A stretch of DNA of 64,000 nt from Viridothelium virens. Taxonomy: Eukaryota; Ascomycota; Dothideomycetes; Trypetheliales; Trypetheliaceae. Every line of letters starts with the position of its first letter. Positions within the stretch are counted from its first letter, which is position 1. Under the pieces are notes generated by a model. The model was not told where the DNA came from. It saw only the letters and a program-made list of their open reading frames with translations, and searched no databases. The stretch covers positions 1 through 64,000 of the forward strand of contig ML991789.1 in NCBI GenBank assembly GCA_010094025.1, in the 5' to 3' direction. Position numbers and translations under genes: made by a program. Shown in pieces: positions 20,999 through 34,700 of the stretch.

Positions 20999-23713
20999 AT
21001 GTCGGTACCTGCGCCGAAGTTGCGTAGCTGCGTCATATGCCGTACTCGCAAGGTTCGATGCGATAAGCAGTCGCCGTGCTCTAACTGTCGTCGAGCTAAA
21101 ACTACGTGTGTATTTCCATCAACAGACCGGCCGCCGAGATGGGCCCGCCGTTTTGAACGCCGCACCAACAATGCTGCAACATGGGACGCTCCTTCACCCC
21201 AAGACGTCGACCCGAACATCGATCAGACCTTGAAAAGACTGCGAAATGTTGAGAACATAGTGAAGGAGCTGAGCGGCCAGCTAGAGCAGGCACGCGCAGA
21301 AACGAGCTCGAGCCGTGGTGCTTCATCTACTGGCAACTCGCCCGGCAGCTCCACCCGGAGTCGTGATGCAGGGCAGCAGAGGCAGACATCGCCCGAGACA
21401 TATACCACTGGCATCAATGAGCACTTCGGCCGGCTGGTCGTTCAGGATACCAGCCACATCCGCTACGTGAGCAGCAGCTTTTGGTCCCGTATCGATGATG
21501 AGGTGGGCTGGCCTGGCGTAGATATGCCATCACCTTTGACTAGATAGCTGACTGACGCTTGTTGCAGCTCGATGCGTTAAAGATGGATAGCCACGGCCTC
21601 GTGGCAGACGAGTCCGACAGCTCAGAAGATGATGCATCGTCTGAAAAGGCGTCCGCTCCAAAACTGAAAAGGAGACCATCGGAACGCTATGGGTTCCTTT
21701 TCCGACACAATTTGAGCCCTTCAGCTCCTGATCTTCGCGATTTACGACCACTCCCGTCGCAGATTCCTTTCTTACTAGAAATATTCTCGGAGAATGTGAA
21801 CGTCTTACTCCGTATTGTACACATCTCCACCGTGACTGATATGGCCCGTGACTTGCGTGGTAGCAGCCCCGCTCAACTAACACCATCCAATGAAGCCTTG
21901 ATGTTCTCGATCTACTATGCTGCGGCAATTTCCATGGAGGAAGACGAGGTGAGTTCTTGGATTGACCTGCCGCGGCTCAAAACACTATACTTGGGATGCA
22001 TACTGATACATCTTTGAGTAGGTCATGACCAATTTTGGCACCTCCAAACCCGATCTTAGTCTCAGATATCGACTCGGATTTGAGCGTGCCCTTGCAGAGG
22101 CCGACTTTCTGAATCATCCTGATCTTGTTCTAGTTCAAGCGTTTGCCCTTTTTCTCTGTCTCGCTCGTCGGCACGACAGCCCGCGCTTCGTGTGGATGAT
22201 GACTGGGCTCCTGGTTCGAATGGCCCAATATATTGGGTTGCAGCGAGATGGGTCTCGTTTCGATCACCTATCTCCGTTTGAGATTGAGATGCGAAGGAGA
22301 ATCTGGTGGATTGTATGCCTGCTGGATGCGAGAGCATCTCAAGATCAAGGAACAGACCTGACTATCACAAGCGGCAGCTTCGACACAAGAATTCCCATGA
22401 ATATTAACGAGGCAGACATCCATTGTGAATTAAGACAGGTTCCCAATGAACGTCACGGCGTGACGGATTCGACATTCCCACGTATCATTGCTGAGATGAC
22501 CAACATCCAGATAGAGATGATGACCACTGGTGCAAGGGATGGTGAAGAAGGTCTGGAAGACCAACGTCGTCTATTGAACAAAATTTATGAGAAGCTGGAA
22601 CACGAATATCTTCAACACGCGACGGACTCGGCCAACACTGTTTATTGGGTGGTGGTCACCGTTGCACGGCTTACCATGGCCAAGATGACGCTCCTGGTTT
22701 TCCTTCCCATTCTGTCCCCATGCCTAAGCGAGCATCATTCGGATGAGATAAGAGGCAAGTTACTGATTTCAGCAATTGAAGTTGCTGAGTACAACCACGA
22801 ACTCAACGCCAATCAAGCCTGTCGGCAATGGCGCTGGGTTTACCAAACCTATACGCATTGGTATGCCATTGTTTACCTCATGATCGAGATCTCACAACGT
22901 CCTTGGTCTCCTCTCGTCGAGAGGGCTTGGGTCGCACTTCATAGTAGCTGGTTGATTCCAGCCAGAACTCACGCAGATAAGGACACCCGCATTTGGATTC
23001 CGCTACGAACGTTGATGGAGAAAGCTCGCAAGCATCGCGACGCCGAGCTCGAGCGGCTGCGCGCTGATTCTCAAGCTGCCGCCAGGCTTGAGATGGAAGA
23101 CCAGCAAATCCCAAATCCACTAAGCTCTGGGCCGTTTCCAAACGAGTCTAGCGCAGATGCCTTCCGTGAGCGATGGCGCCAACTCGTAGCCACACCAAAT
23201 CTTCCTGGGGAAGGCATAGAGACATCTGAGAATTATGGCATAGCCCTTACTGACTCGTCGGCAAATCTTGAATACGCAAATCAACCAGTCGCGAAGTCCG
23301 TCTCTGTGTGTGAATCAAGCAATCCGAGCTACGGAAAACTCTTCGAGCCCAGACATCTGAGTACGGGCGGGCAACAGACCGACAAACCCATGGAGACCTT
23401 CAACATGAGTGAACAAGAACCGGCGACCACGATGGACTCGTCAAGCGACTTGCTCATGGCACAGACCGATGAGCCTTCATACAAAACTTTCCCTGTGGTG
23501 CCTGCGACCACAGACTGGTCAGACGATAGCAATATAGGTCCAGGCTTCGTACCTTGGCCATTAAATGATACTGGTCCTTCACTGAATTCGCTGCCAGACT
23601 TAGACGTAAATCTCGTCGATATTAACATGAACCTGGATGGCGAGGTGAACTGGTATAATTTGCTTGAGTTTGCCAAAGGCATGGAACGTGACACAGGGCC
23701 TGGCACGCTCTAA
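20999..23713 (+). CDS. Zn2Cys6 transcription factor with fungal-specific TF domain
   Basis: Three exons, 20999-21502, 21568-21948 and 22022-23713 (introns 65 and 73 bp), give 858 aa. The binuclear zinc cluster is C11-x2-C14-x6-C21-x5-C27-x2-C30-x6-C37 (SCVICRTRKVRCDKQSPCSN). A linker and a coiled-coil dimerisation helix follow (about 74-100, LKRLRNVENIVKELSGQLEQ). The Fungal_trans middle homology region runs from about residue 215 to 500 and includes MRRRIWWIVCLLDARASQDQG, the usual RRxWW-x-ll-D landmark. The tail is Ser/Asp-rich and may activate. Target genes cannot be read; the divergent hydrolase is the nearest candidate. Confidence 0.92.
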
Positions 23714-25064
23714 AATTTAGAGCTCGAGTACTGCCAAAGTAGCAACGTTGAGCACTTAGAGTTGCAATGCTCACAAAAACTTCAGCAGATTTATCCTTTG
23801 AGCACTCGTCACCGCCATTGCTCGAACACTAGTCAGAGTGCTCTAAAACCGCAGTACCTCACATGGAGTAGCTCAAGCCTGACTGGGTTCTACATGCAGC
23901 AACGGAAAAGCTTGCAAACCCTACAACGTCATTGATTCTCGGACATTGCAGTGTTCAAAACAGTGTTGGTAGAGCAAACCAGCAGGGAAAGCAACAGAAA
24001 CTACGGTACGGAGTACCTTGGTCATCGAAATCCTTGAAATGCGCAGGATCAAATCATGTGTACTTGGATGTTGGGCAAATCCAAGCGGCTTTAAGCCCCC
24101 GGAGCTAGGATGCTGACACAGAGGAGAGAGCTGATCAGTTGGTAGGATGAAGAGACTGGAAGCATGTACTCTGTATCTGGAGTATCATTTATGCAGCGGT
24201 CTTGGAGACACAAGGGCCTGGGCCAATAAGTGATCTATACATGCACTATCAAACTGCAGCCTGAGCAAGCACCCACAAAGTGCCAAAACTGACGACATCT
24301 CAATCTCACCTGTGGTACATACAATGTACTATTAGGCTGTTGAACGAAAATACTTTGCTGCGACAAGGCAGCGTCCCACGTCGAGGTTGATTGGTTGACG
24401 AGGTTGACGAGGTAAGCAGATTTCTGTTCGATCATACCCAATGTTGGGACGCGCTTGCCCTAGAATCCATCACACCAGAGCGCGACCTTCAAGGCTCACG
24501 CTCACTTAAGCCATTTACTTTACTTCCTCTTTAGTTCAATTGCTTATATCCAGTATTCTTTAGAGAAAGCAACACACATATTTTCTAGATGCCATTCACT
24601 ATACAGCAAGGCTCTACAGGGGGTTCCATTGCATTGCATAATTCCCACGGCTCTCAGATATCATTCTTTCAAAATCAACTGTCAAAGACAGACGCAGACA
24701 ATCACCTCAGATTTATGCTATGCTTGCTCTATGGCCGCCTCTGGCTGTTGTCAAATCGAAGAATAGCTAGGTTTGTGCGAATGATCATGCCGCTGTATCG
24801 TTACTGCAGATGCATCTAACGTATCAGCTCTATAAAACCCTCGATGCTTCCATGACTGAGCGCCCATTTGGTCCTCACTCTCTTTAACACATTCATCTAC
24901 TCATACGCATTACTCAATAAGAGTCCCGTGGGATCTTTACCAGGAGTAAAGCGTCTCCAAATGTTCACACCCCCGATGATTTCTCTGGGGAACACCCGCC
25001 TGGAAAGAACATGTCGAGCACACAAAACGCAAATAAAGTCCACGGCAACCTGTATCGCGTGTTC
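23714..25064. other. Intergenic, convergent genes
   Basis: About 1.35 kb without a supported gene. It holds the palindromic GGTACGGAGTACC at 24005-24017 and a small direct repeat (GTTGACGAG, twice) near 24395-24412. Open frames at 24235-24441 and 24589-24819 show no motif. Confidence 0.45.
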
Positions 25065-26380
25065 TTAGTTGTTCAAGACTGACTGGCTATGAATCCCATT
25101 CTCCCTATTCTCCCCCTTTTCAGATTGAAGACGCTCGATCCTCTGACTCAGACTCTCACTGTTGTCGGGGTCCCAAAATGGTCTTTCACCAAAAATTGCT
25201 GTGCGTTTCCCTTCCCTCAGTGTCACATCGTACCCACCGGGAGTAGCCTTGTGTACTATGGCTCTGTTGTCCCAGAAAGCTACAGCGCCTGCTGTCCACC
25301 TCCACCGCACAGTGAGATCATCAGCTTGAAGCAAGTGCTCACGGAGAAATGCAAGGATGTGGTTGGATTCTTGAGCATTCAGTTCTGCAATGCGGGTGAT
25401 GAACCAAGGATTGTAATTCAAAATCTTCAGACGCGTCACTGGATGCGTTCGGACCTTTATGCATGAGATCAGCCAAGCACGTGGGCGGTATTTAAGGTGG
25501 ATACCCATACTAATGGATGAGATGTGTTGATGGGTGCTCGATGAGGGCTTCCACCACCGTTGATAGAAGCCGCATATCCTCTCTGTCTCGCAGTCAGTTG
25601 CTCGCTCGACTTCGAGACTCTAATGATTTGCTCACATCGGAGGAGTGAATAGCATGTAGGCCTTCAAAGGTCTTTTGGAAAGTTGGGCTTAGCTTATCAT
25701 ACAGTGCTGCTTGGCTTGCGTAAATGGTATCACCCCCATCAGGCGGAGTTTTCACCATACGGAGGAGTGTATATGACGGCGGATTCACTTCGAATGAATG
25801 GTCTGAATGAAATTCACCAGAGTTGTTACCATAGGCACGAATATTCCTAGCATCGAATTAGTTTGACTGACAAAAGGAATTGTAACCTACCCTTCACGTC
25901 CAACGATTGTAACATGGCGCGGATCTTGCTGGTTGGGATCTCTATCTTGCTTTAGAAGAAGTGTCAATACACTGAATGAGACCGAATGTGAGAACAACTA
26001 ACGATGCCATAATAAGCTGCCAGTGCATGTTGCTGTTCGAGAGTGATATCCTGGTCGCGGAAAAAAACAACCCCTCTCTGCCGAACTGTTAGAGCAGCAA
26101 AACAATCCCGGCTGTCGACCTTTCCACACACCTCAGCAACAAGCAAGGCCAACTCGTCTTTTTGCGCATCTGTCAATCGGCTCAATTGAATGCCCTTTAG
26201 TTCAGTTCCGACGTATGGGGTGAGGTTATCGACTGCAGACGCTTGAGCCAGCAGCGACGCCTTTTCCGGATCGCCAAAAAATGCACGGTCGCGGGAAGGC
26301 ACAAATTCTTTCAATGGAGGATTGGGTGGCTTATAGTCGAAGACTGCCGGGGAAAGCTCAGTAGTTACTTGAAAAGCCAT
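25065..26380 (-). CDS. TauD/TfdA-family 2-oxoglutarate-Fe(II) dioxygenase
   Basis: Five exons, 26380-26003, 25949-25891, 25846-25636, 25582-25511 and 25454-25065, give 369 aa; introns are 44-56 bp and all junctions keep frame. The iron ligands are visible: H159-x-D161 in EFHSDHSF and the distal H308 in WDNRAIVHKATPGGYD, with R320 for the 2-oxoglutarate carboxylate. FFRDQDIT and HPVTRLKILNYNP are landmarks of the fungal sulfonate/taurine branch (yeast Jlp1 relatives). It would hydroxylate a sulfonate or related substrate to release sulfite or an equivalent leaving group, probably in the cytosol. It is divergent from an MFS transporter 386 bp away, which may supply the substrate. The exact substrate is not inferable. 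Confidence 0.9.
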
Positions 26381-26766
26381 TTAGAATGGAATTCAGAATT
26401 GTGGGAAGTCGATTTATGGTGTTACTCATGATACTACACTGATAAAGATATGAACTCAAGTGCATGGTATCGTACTCTATCTCTCACCAGTCTCCACTTC
26501 AATCCTTCTTCTGCACCTATCAACGGACGCAGAAGCTTATTGAACAACGCCTCATATGCACCCCACTCCGTGCCACTTCAAGGCGTGCGAATCCTACACA
26601 CCAATTGCGAGGGCCCTCGCATCGATGGCGACATATGGATTTATCTTGCGTGATGGGTTCCTAGTAAGATTATACATAATACATGAACGTAGCAAATCTA
26701 TACTACTGATGACAATCTAGTCGCTTCGATTAGCTTGATGAACCCTGAACACGGTTTGCGAACATC
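26381..26766. promoter_or_regulatory. Divergent promoter region, TauD-type dioxygenase / MFS transporter
   Basis: A 386-bp gap between two divergent starts, short enough for shared control. No convincing known site was picked out. Short frames within it are not supported. Confidence 0.4.
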
Positions 26767-28565
26767 ATGGCGAATCGCCCAGAGGTTGGTACGTACAGCA
26801 GCAGCGGACCGAAGCTGGCCACGGGGCCTTCACAAACTTGGTATGTAGACAACGAAAGCAAGGGAAATCCAAAAGATCCCAATAAAGAAGTTCAGGATGT
26901 ACAGGATGAGGGTTTCGAGGAGGGGTCCACCAGTTCAGTCAAGGAAGTATTTGATATCCAAGCAATTGATCCGGTGTTGGCGAAGAAAATGGCGCTCGCC
27001 AACGAGGCAATTGATGCGATTGGCATGACCAGTTTCCAATGGAAGCTCTTTTTCCTCAATGGATTCGGATATGCTGTGGATTCGGTAAGCAAACTCGTCC
27101 CGCTGGTAGCAGAAAACTTGGGTCTAACACTCCAGCGAAATCCAGCTCCTCATCGTCTGTCAGTCCATCGCAAGTCCCGCCGTACAGCAAGAGTATGGAC
27201 TACCAAGCGCTCACATTGTTGGAATACCATTGGCATCCCAAGTCGGCCTCTTGGTTGGCGCGGGAGTATGGGGTTTCTCGGCAGACATTATCGGTCGCAA
27301 ACTTGCTTTCAACACCAGTCTCTTTGGCTGCTCTATCTTCGTTCTCATTGCAGGTGGAATGCCGGATTATATCTCGTTCGCCGCAATGTAGGTCTGCTAT
27401 CTTTCATTGATGACGTACTGTGCTGACTTTTTTAGCGTCGCCATCTACTCTGCTTGCGCCGGTGGTAATTATATTTTGGATGCTACCAACTTTTTGGAAT
27501 TCCTTCCCACCACCCATGCCTGGCTCGTCACCTTTATGGCAATCTGGTGGGCAGTCGGGTACACAATAACTGGACTTTTGGCTTGGGCGTTCATGAGCAA
27601 TTATAGCTGTGCCCCAGATGCTACGACGGCAACCTGTCCGCGTTCAGAAAATATGGGCTGGCGATATCTCCACTTGACCTGTGGAGCCCTCGTTCTCGTC
27701 ATGGCTTTGCTCCGAGTCACTGTCATAAACATGACCCAGACACCGCGGTGGCTACTCAGTAACAACCGCGATGAGGAGGTGATTAGCGTTCTGAACAGGA
27801 TCGCGGCGATGAAAAACGTGGTCAATCCGTTATCTCTGGACCAACTCCAATCCGAAGGCATCGTTCTTCATACTGAAAAGTCCGCCTGGTCGCGGGTACG
27901 AATGAAGCTACACTTTCAAGGCCTTTTCCAGACTCGAAAGCTGGCATGGTCGACAACGGTCATCATTGCCAATTGGTTCGTCATTGGCATGGTTACTCCG
28001 CTTTTCAGTGTTTTCCTTCCGTATTACTTAAAGTCACGGGGCGCTGATACTGGGGATGATTCCAATTACACGACCTGGAGAAACTATGCTATCAACCAGA
28101 TTTCGGGAGTTTTCGGTCCCATTATTGCCGGGATCCTGGTCGAATTCAACCACATTGGACGACGAGGGGCTTTGGCAATCGGCGCGGCAATCACAATGAT
28201 ACTTCAATTTGGATACACACAGATTAAAACTCCGGCTCAAAATGTAGGCGTTTCGGCAGCGATAACTGCTGCATCGTAAGTGCCTTGAATTCAGGATACA
28301 ATCAATACTAAATATCTACAGAAATATCTACTATGGAACGATTTATGCATACACTCCTGAAGTCCTTCCATCTGCTCATCGTGCAACTGGGTATGGCATC
28401 TGTGTGGTGTTGAATCGGGTTGGGGGTATTCTTGGTGTTATTGTCGGTAGCTACGCGAATGTAGCCACCACAGCGCCATTGTTTGTCTGTGCATCATTGT
28501 ACGCTTTGCTGATTGTTCTCAGCCTGCTATTGCCATTTGAGTCGAGGGGAAAAAGAAGTCAGTAG
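26767..28565 (+). CDS. MFS transporter, fungal sugar/organic-acid-like branch
   Basis: Four exons, 26767-27084, 27146-27387, 27436-28275 and 28322-28565 (introns 61, 48 and 46 bp), give 547 aa. A charged N-terminus of about 70 residues leads into WKLFFLNGFGYAVDS, the TM1 signature of this branch. The loop after TM2 contains GFSADIIGRKLAFN (MFS G-x3-D-x-x-GR-K motif) and the later segment has YTPEVLPSAHRATG, the motif shared with SV2-like and sugar porters. About 12 membrane segments are expected. The first intron acceptor was set at 27145 because it restores VDSLLIVCQSIA. Its substrate is unknown; the divergent TauD-type dioxygenase suggests a sulfonate or carboxylate. Confidence 0.88.
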
Positions 28566-29812
28566 CGTATTCGGTTCTGCCAGTACTGAGGGGAGCATCT
28601 CTAGCAGAAAATCTTCACATCGTCTCGTGTTGCTCAGTGCCGTCTTGACTGCTATGTATCCTCGAGGTCTTCTCCCAGGCCTCTGTCTTCTTCAATTAGA
28701 CATACCAAACCCCTGTAGGATAGCATAATAGTTAAGATACAACGAATCGACAATATAGATCCATTCGTGTTGATTGAAGTGATCGACAGCGTGTTTGATA
28801 CTGAGTAAAAGACTGGCGAGACAGCTTGAATAATTATTTGGTCAACGCACTGGGCAAACGCTCGCTCAGGCTGCTTCACTTTAGTGCAGGATGTGACAGA
28901 TAGAAAGTATTCCAAAATTTTGATAAGACGCCTGCGCCAATCTCTGTTACTTTGTGTGGAAGATATGAATATGCAGCATTGCCAGGAGTTCCTCGTACGG
29001 ATAGTGAAGCTCGAGTCAGTGTTTAACGGAAACGACACGACGCTGCCTTTCGGCCCGCCGTAGTATGCAGCGACCGAAAAGTGCGCTTGCTGCAAGTTTT
29101 GTATGGATTAGGGCCGCCCAGAAGACCCAGAGATACAACCATCCGCTCATCTACCTTACGGCTCTGCAAGAGAACCATTTGCCCTTGAAAAAGTTGAGAT
29201 GAATGAGATGAAAAGGTACGAAATGGATTGAAACATGAAGCATTTCGAGGTTTGTGAAACGTTACCGAAGGCCTATCACTTGGGCGAATCCAGTTCAGTG
29301 CGAGTTGTGAGATTCAGTCTCCAGCCCCATAGCATCAGTGACAATGATGTGAGAGGCACAAAGGCAGAACAAGTCCTGGTGATGATTCGAATGATGTGGC
29401 CATGGTGGATGTGGTCAAAACTTTGGCGAAGTCACGCTCCGGCAGCCCAGTGGTGAGAACGTCGCCGAGCCTGCGTAATATCACCAATATTCTGTTGTTC
29501 CATCCGGTGATCCTAATTCCTCAATACTTCAAATGTGCCAAAATACGATTTTTTGCTATTCAAATAGCTGAATGGACAAGACGAATCAACCACGTTATCT
29601 ATTTCTCGTTGAATAGAGACGAAAGGATACAGTACCAGAGATAGTGAAGGGTACAAGAGCAAGCGCCATATCCGCACCACGCTCCGTATAGAAAGGACGC
29701 TCCTGATGCAAGAATAGATACTGAATTCCTTGTCTCGACCCTGTCCACTCCCACCGCCCACATCCACAACCGGCTCCTGATACTTACAGCAAATTCTCCT
29801 TTATCCAACCTT
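28566..29812. other. Intergenic, convergent genes
   Basis: About 1.25 kb with no supported gene; short frames overlap on both strands and show no motif or splice-consistent continuation. Confidence 0.45.
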
Positions 29813-31356
29813 TCATAATTTCCCTTCGCCCGTCCTCGTCACCGTATCTGGTCCCGCTGGCTTCTTACTCGTATCCCCATAGTAAAAGTTTTCCTCTGGC
29901 ACTCTGCCCCTCAAAAATGCGGGCTCACTGCCGCGGACATAGATGTCCTCGAACAGAACTTCCGGCGTCGCATCCGGCGTCGGCATCTGCTCGGCCTCGG
30001 CGACCTCGGCATCGACGTGCTCGCGTGCTTCCTTGTCGATGCCCTTGAGTTCTTGCTCCGTCGTGACGCCCCAGTCGATGAGTTTCTGCTTGAGGCCGGC
30101 GATCGGGTCATTGGTGCTGCGCATACGTTGGATTTCTTCGCGGGTCTGGAGTATGGTTAGTACGGAGCTTGTTCAGATTGCATCGTGCTGCAGGATAGGC
30201 ACACTTACCCTGTAGGTAGTACCGGGGTCAGACATGGAGTGTCCTCCGTATCGATACGTGACATATTCGTAGACAAGCGGGCCTTTGCCTGCGGACGTCC
30301 ATTGCTTGCCATACTGGACGGCGGCTTTGACCGCGAGTACATCCATGCCGTTGATTTTGAGACCGGGGATGTACTGGCCACGCTTGTAGTAGTCGGTCAA
30401 GGCAGCGGCACGGTTGGCCGCAGTACCCATACCGTATTTGTTGTCTGATAGTAGTCAGCGAAAATCCTTCAGGCTGGGTACAAAATTGGAAGTCCTACTC
30501 TCGCAACCAAAGATCACGGGAACATTCCAGAGCTTCGCCATGTTGAATGCTTCGAACACTTGTCCTTGATTGCTGGCTCCGTCACCGTATAAGCAGATGG
30601 TCGTATTGTCCTTGCCCAGGTACTGGTTTGCAAATCCGATTCCTGCTCCAACAGGGACCTGTGCACCGACAATACCATTTCCTCCGTAGAAACCGGTAGC
30701 GAACATGTGCATGCTGCCACCCTTGCCATATGCGATACCTCCACGTCGTCCAAGCAATTCACCGATGATGGATTTGACAGTGCCCCCGCGCATCAGGGCA
30801 AAGCCGTGGCAGCGATAGGCGGTGATAACATGGTCGGTCTTTGTGATAGCGTGTTCAATTCCGACGGCGACAGCTTCTTGGCCGGTAGAAAGATGGCAGA
30901 AGCCCCGGATTTTCTTTTCTTTGTAGAGACGGTCGGCAGCCATTTCCATTCGGCTATAGATCAATTGAGTCAGTCAAAAATCTTTGGAACAACTCCAGAC
31001 GGCTATGGCCGAGTTCAGCGACCTACCGAACAGCAACCATATCGTAGTACATCTGCTTCAGCTCTTTCTTCGTAGTGTCCAATGTATACGGTGGAGGATC
31101 GAGCTCGTAGGTTTCGAAGCTCTCATCTGAGAGCCTGACCTCAAAGGGCTTGTCATCTTCCTGAAATACCACGTCTCGTCAGCGCTGATTGAGAATCCTA
31201 GCTTTCCCAGGTTCTTATCCTCACCTCCGGCACGCTCTCTTTGTCTGCATGAGAAGACGCAGCGTCTGTTGTGACTGATCTTCTCACGAGAGGAGCGTAG
31301 ACGTTATTACGCCGTATCGGCGCTGCATAGCTCCTCCGCAACGCCCTCGAAAACAT
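29813..31356 (-). CDS. PDA1: Pyruvate dehydrogenase E1 component subunit alpha, mitochondrial
   Basis: Five exons, 31356-31225, 31160-31027, 30953-30499, 30444-30209 and 30145-29813, give 429 aa (introns 54-73 bp, all in frame). The N-terminus is an Arg/Ser-rich mitochondrial presequence ([16 protein letters not shown]). Core motifs: [28 protein letters not shown], the thiamine-diphosphate motif [23 protein letters not shown], and the conserved phosphorylation loop [16 protein letters not shown], target of pyruvate dehydrogenase kinase. It decarboxylates pyruvate and passes the acetyl unit to E2 in the mitochondrial matrix. The start at 31356 places the presequence; upstream in-frame codons are 5' leader. 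Confidence 0.96.
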
Positions 31357-31726
31357 AGTCGCGAAGTGAATATGATAGGTAGGGAAGGTGAAGAATTGAA
31401 GGGTCGTAAATCGTTGGGAGAGCTTTCTGATGGTAAGCTTCGGAGATCGGGCTGCGGTCCGGGTTTCCCCAAAGGACAAATTCTTGGCTCCGAATAATTA
31501 TCTTCTCAGCTTGCTGACAATGCTACTTGAATGTACCTCACTTGAATCAATCTCAGCCTTCGAGATCATTGAATGCTAAAGAGCTCTATAGGGTGGTTTA
31601 CGCCGACGATTCGACCGGACAACACTAGTGACCAAGAACCAGAAAATTGGCACTTTACGTCCCATTGAGTATCTCGTACAGACATTGAAGGTAATTACAC
31701 AAATACGAAGCCTCTAAATACCCCTA
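31357..31726. other. Intergenic, tandem minus-strand genes
   Basis: PDA1 promoter and DRS2 3' flank. No further gene seen. Confidence 0.4.
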
Positions 31727-34700
31727 TTATCCTCTTCTCGAGCTTGCCATTTCGCCAAATTTACCTCGTTCTCTCGTGGTATCATAAGCTTGTAGAACAC
31801 GTGCTTGTGACTCGTCGGTTTGCGAGAAAGCATAGCCACGCTGCTTGCGCATGCGCTGTACTTGACGCACCTTGCGAATGGCCTTTTGGAACTGTTCCAT
31901 CCTATCGAGACATTAGAAATGGGAAGTCTGGAATGTAGGTTAAGAGGACAATTACATACCGTGGTCTGTAGTCTTGGATATTGTACTTCTGTATCTCCTG
32001 GACGTGATGATACGGTTGCGGGTAGTACATTCGTTTAGCGCTGTACTCTTGTTAGCATCGCGAGACTAGAACAAAAGTGCCATGGAGATGTCTTACTACT
32101 TCCAAGCAAAATCTCTTAGGAGAGCTAAGATCGGCAGTACCAAACCCATCAACCAGAATACCGGACTCCCAAACGTCCTTGGAATTGTGCCAAAGTATTC
32201 CGTTGAGAAATTTAACTTGGGTGCTACGGTTCCGTACGCTGGCAAGAAAGCCAGCCATACTAGTATGCTCCCTGGGATCGCAATTACCTGGTACTTCGTC
32301 CAGATATTAGTCACGAGCGCTGCTTTCCCCAGCACCGTCACCAAACCAGCCTGGTACAGCGTGCTGCCCCAGACCCAGTGACCCGCGATTTTGCCGTCGC
32401 CTTGGGGAAGATCGTCGTAAAAGATGAGCTCAGAGCCAAAGTAGAGGATGAGAGAGTGGTAGAAGCCATTCAGGACCCAAGAGAGGAAGGAGTGCATTTT
32501 GAAAAAGTACCCCTTCTGGGTGAGCTGGTAGAGCTGAGGGTAGCGGTCGAGAAGGCGCGCGGAGACAAACTGATCAAAGATGCCAAGGACAAAAGGAGGC
32601 ATGACGGTGAATAGAACATTGTAGAATGTCAGAGTCCAGGATTCGAAGATAACTTGGCCAGAGAAGCCATTTTGGAAGGTGTACTGGTTCGATGAAGTGA
32701 GCTTTGCATAATTAGATCAGGAGTGAGTTGAGAATGACATACCCAGAATTGTGTCATGAAGAGCACAACATTCTTGTAAAAGGAGTAGAGGATTGTCCTG
32801 CTGACACGATGATAACTCCAAGACCCGTGTACGAGGAGAAGCTTGCGTAAATATCGAAATTGTCCGATTGATACGTCGGCACTTCTGGCGGCTTGCAAAC
32901 CTTCCATGCCACTAATGCCGACGCCAACATGCGCTGCTTGAATCATTGATACGTCGTTAGCACCATCACCAACGGCGAGTAGGATGGCCTTAAGATGTCG
33001 CTTCACGAGCTTGACGACCAGCGCTTTCTGTAGAGGGGAGACACGACTGCAATGATTCAGTGTGTGACCAAATGTTTTCTGACTGCAAACATACCAGCAA
33101 ATGACCGCCTTACATAGGACCGCCAAGTCTAGAAACATCTTATCTAAATCCTTCTCTAGCGCATACGTCAGACTCTTTCCATCGATTACCAGAGCCAAGG
33201 TCTCTAATTCCATTCCGCCGTCTGTTTGACTCTTGATGGCATTTAGCTTCTTAGAAATATTATCTCTGGTTGCTTCGAGACTGTCCTCGTTCACGATCAA
33301 TAGCGTCATGTCTTCGCTAATCAGCTTGCAGCTCATTCCGATATTAATCGCTGTCTCTTGTCTGTCGCCAGTCAACACCCAGACTTTGATGCCTGCTGTT
33401 TGGAGCGTGTGAATCGTCTCAGGCACGCCGTCTTGGAGTTTATCTTCAATGGCCGTAGCTCCCAGAAGCTGAAAATCATGCTCGATGAGCTCAGCTGCCT
33501 TGTCCAGCTCGTCTGCACGATTACCACCGACGGTGGTTGCGGCACGATCAAACACTTGTTTCCATTCTTCAAACTCGGAATCGGGGACTTCCCTCATAGC
33601 AAGGCAAAGTGTTCGGAGACCTTGTGCAGCATATTCTTCCAGATGCTGCAGCGTAGGCTCCACAATACCGGACGAGTCCTTGCCGAGACGTTCTAAGATG
33701 ACAGTGTCTGCACCTTTCGTATAGCAGCGTACTTTACCGTCTGGGCAACGAAAGATAGTGCTCATGCGTTTGCGGGTAGAATTGAACTCGCAAACAGCAA
33801 GCAGCTCGTACTCGTACTCTTGGCCATTGACAAGAATGGTAACAGACCGAGGCTTGCGTGCAACAAACTTGTACCCTAAAGTAACAGCGCCTTCGACGAG
33901 GGCCCCCTCATCGGGAGAAGCGGCTTGGTATTTGATCACGCCGGGCTTCTCGGCTTTAGTTTCAGGAATAACAGTGTGGCAAGTCGCTAAAAGCGCAAGG
34001 AAATGGTGCATGATCTCACGAGTGGGATGTGTTTGCAACCTATCTTCAACCTCTTTGAAGTCGTGGATGCCAAGCTCAATCCCGTCCTGCACAATCAATT
34101 TCCTGTCTTCAGGAACTTCGTCGGCGTACTGAACACCGGCAATGGAGCATTGCCGGAACTCCATTTGGTTACAGGTCAACGTGCCCGTCTTGTCCGAAAA
34201 AATGTATTCAACTTGGCCGAGCTCTTCTACAAGCGATGAGGTGCGACAATTTGCAGGCGTATCTCGCTTATCGTAGTACATGTCGAGATCTGAGTCGATG
34301 AGAATAGCTTGTGCGTATTTGACGAGTTCCACGGTGACGAAGAGCGAAATGGGAACTAAGTTGGAATACAGCACCCAGTATGTTAGGATGTCAAGAAAGA
34401 AGTGGCCCACGGCAGACCCTGCGTTGACGCTGCCAATGTTTAGATAAAAAAGCTCGCCTGACTCTGTTGCCCGAATGATCAAGTCGCCAACGGAGCTGAT
34501 GATACTACAGGTTATCAAGATAGCACCAAGAAGGAGGATTTGAACATTGACCATACGCTCAACCTCGGTTTTTTTGATAGGTGTGGCGGTTGCATTTCGC
34601 ATGAGCTTAGTCTGATGCCCAGTGAAGACAACCACTCCATGGATCCACGGTGTGTTGCGCAAGGTGGCCCCTCGAAGAAGAAGCTGCTCAGGATTAAGAG

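Noticed and set aside
22213-22221. GGTTCGAAT resembling a tRNA B box
   Set aside because: Lies inside the Fungal_trans coding region; no A box, acceptor stem or cloverleaf around it.
30514-30762. Short minus-strand frame within PDA1
   Set aside because: Out-of-frame copy of the thiamine-diphosphate exon.
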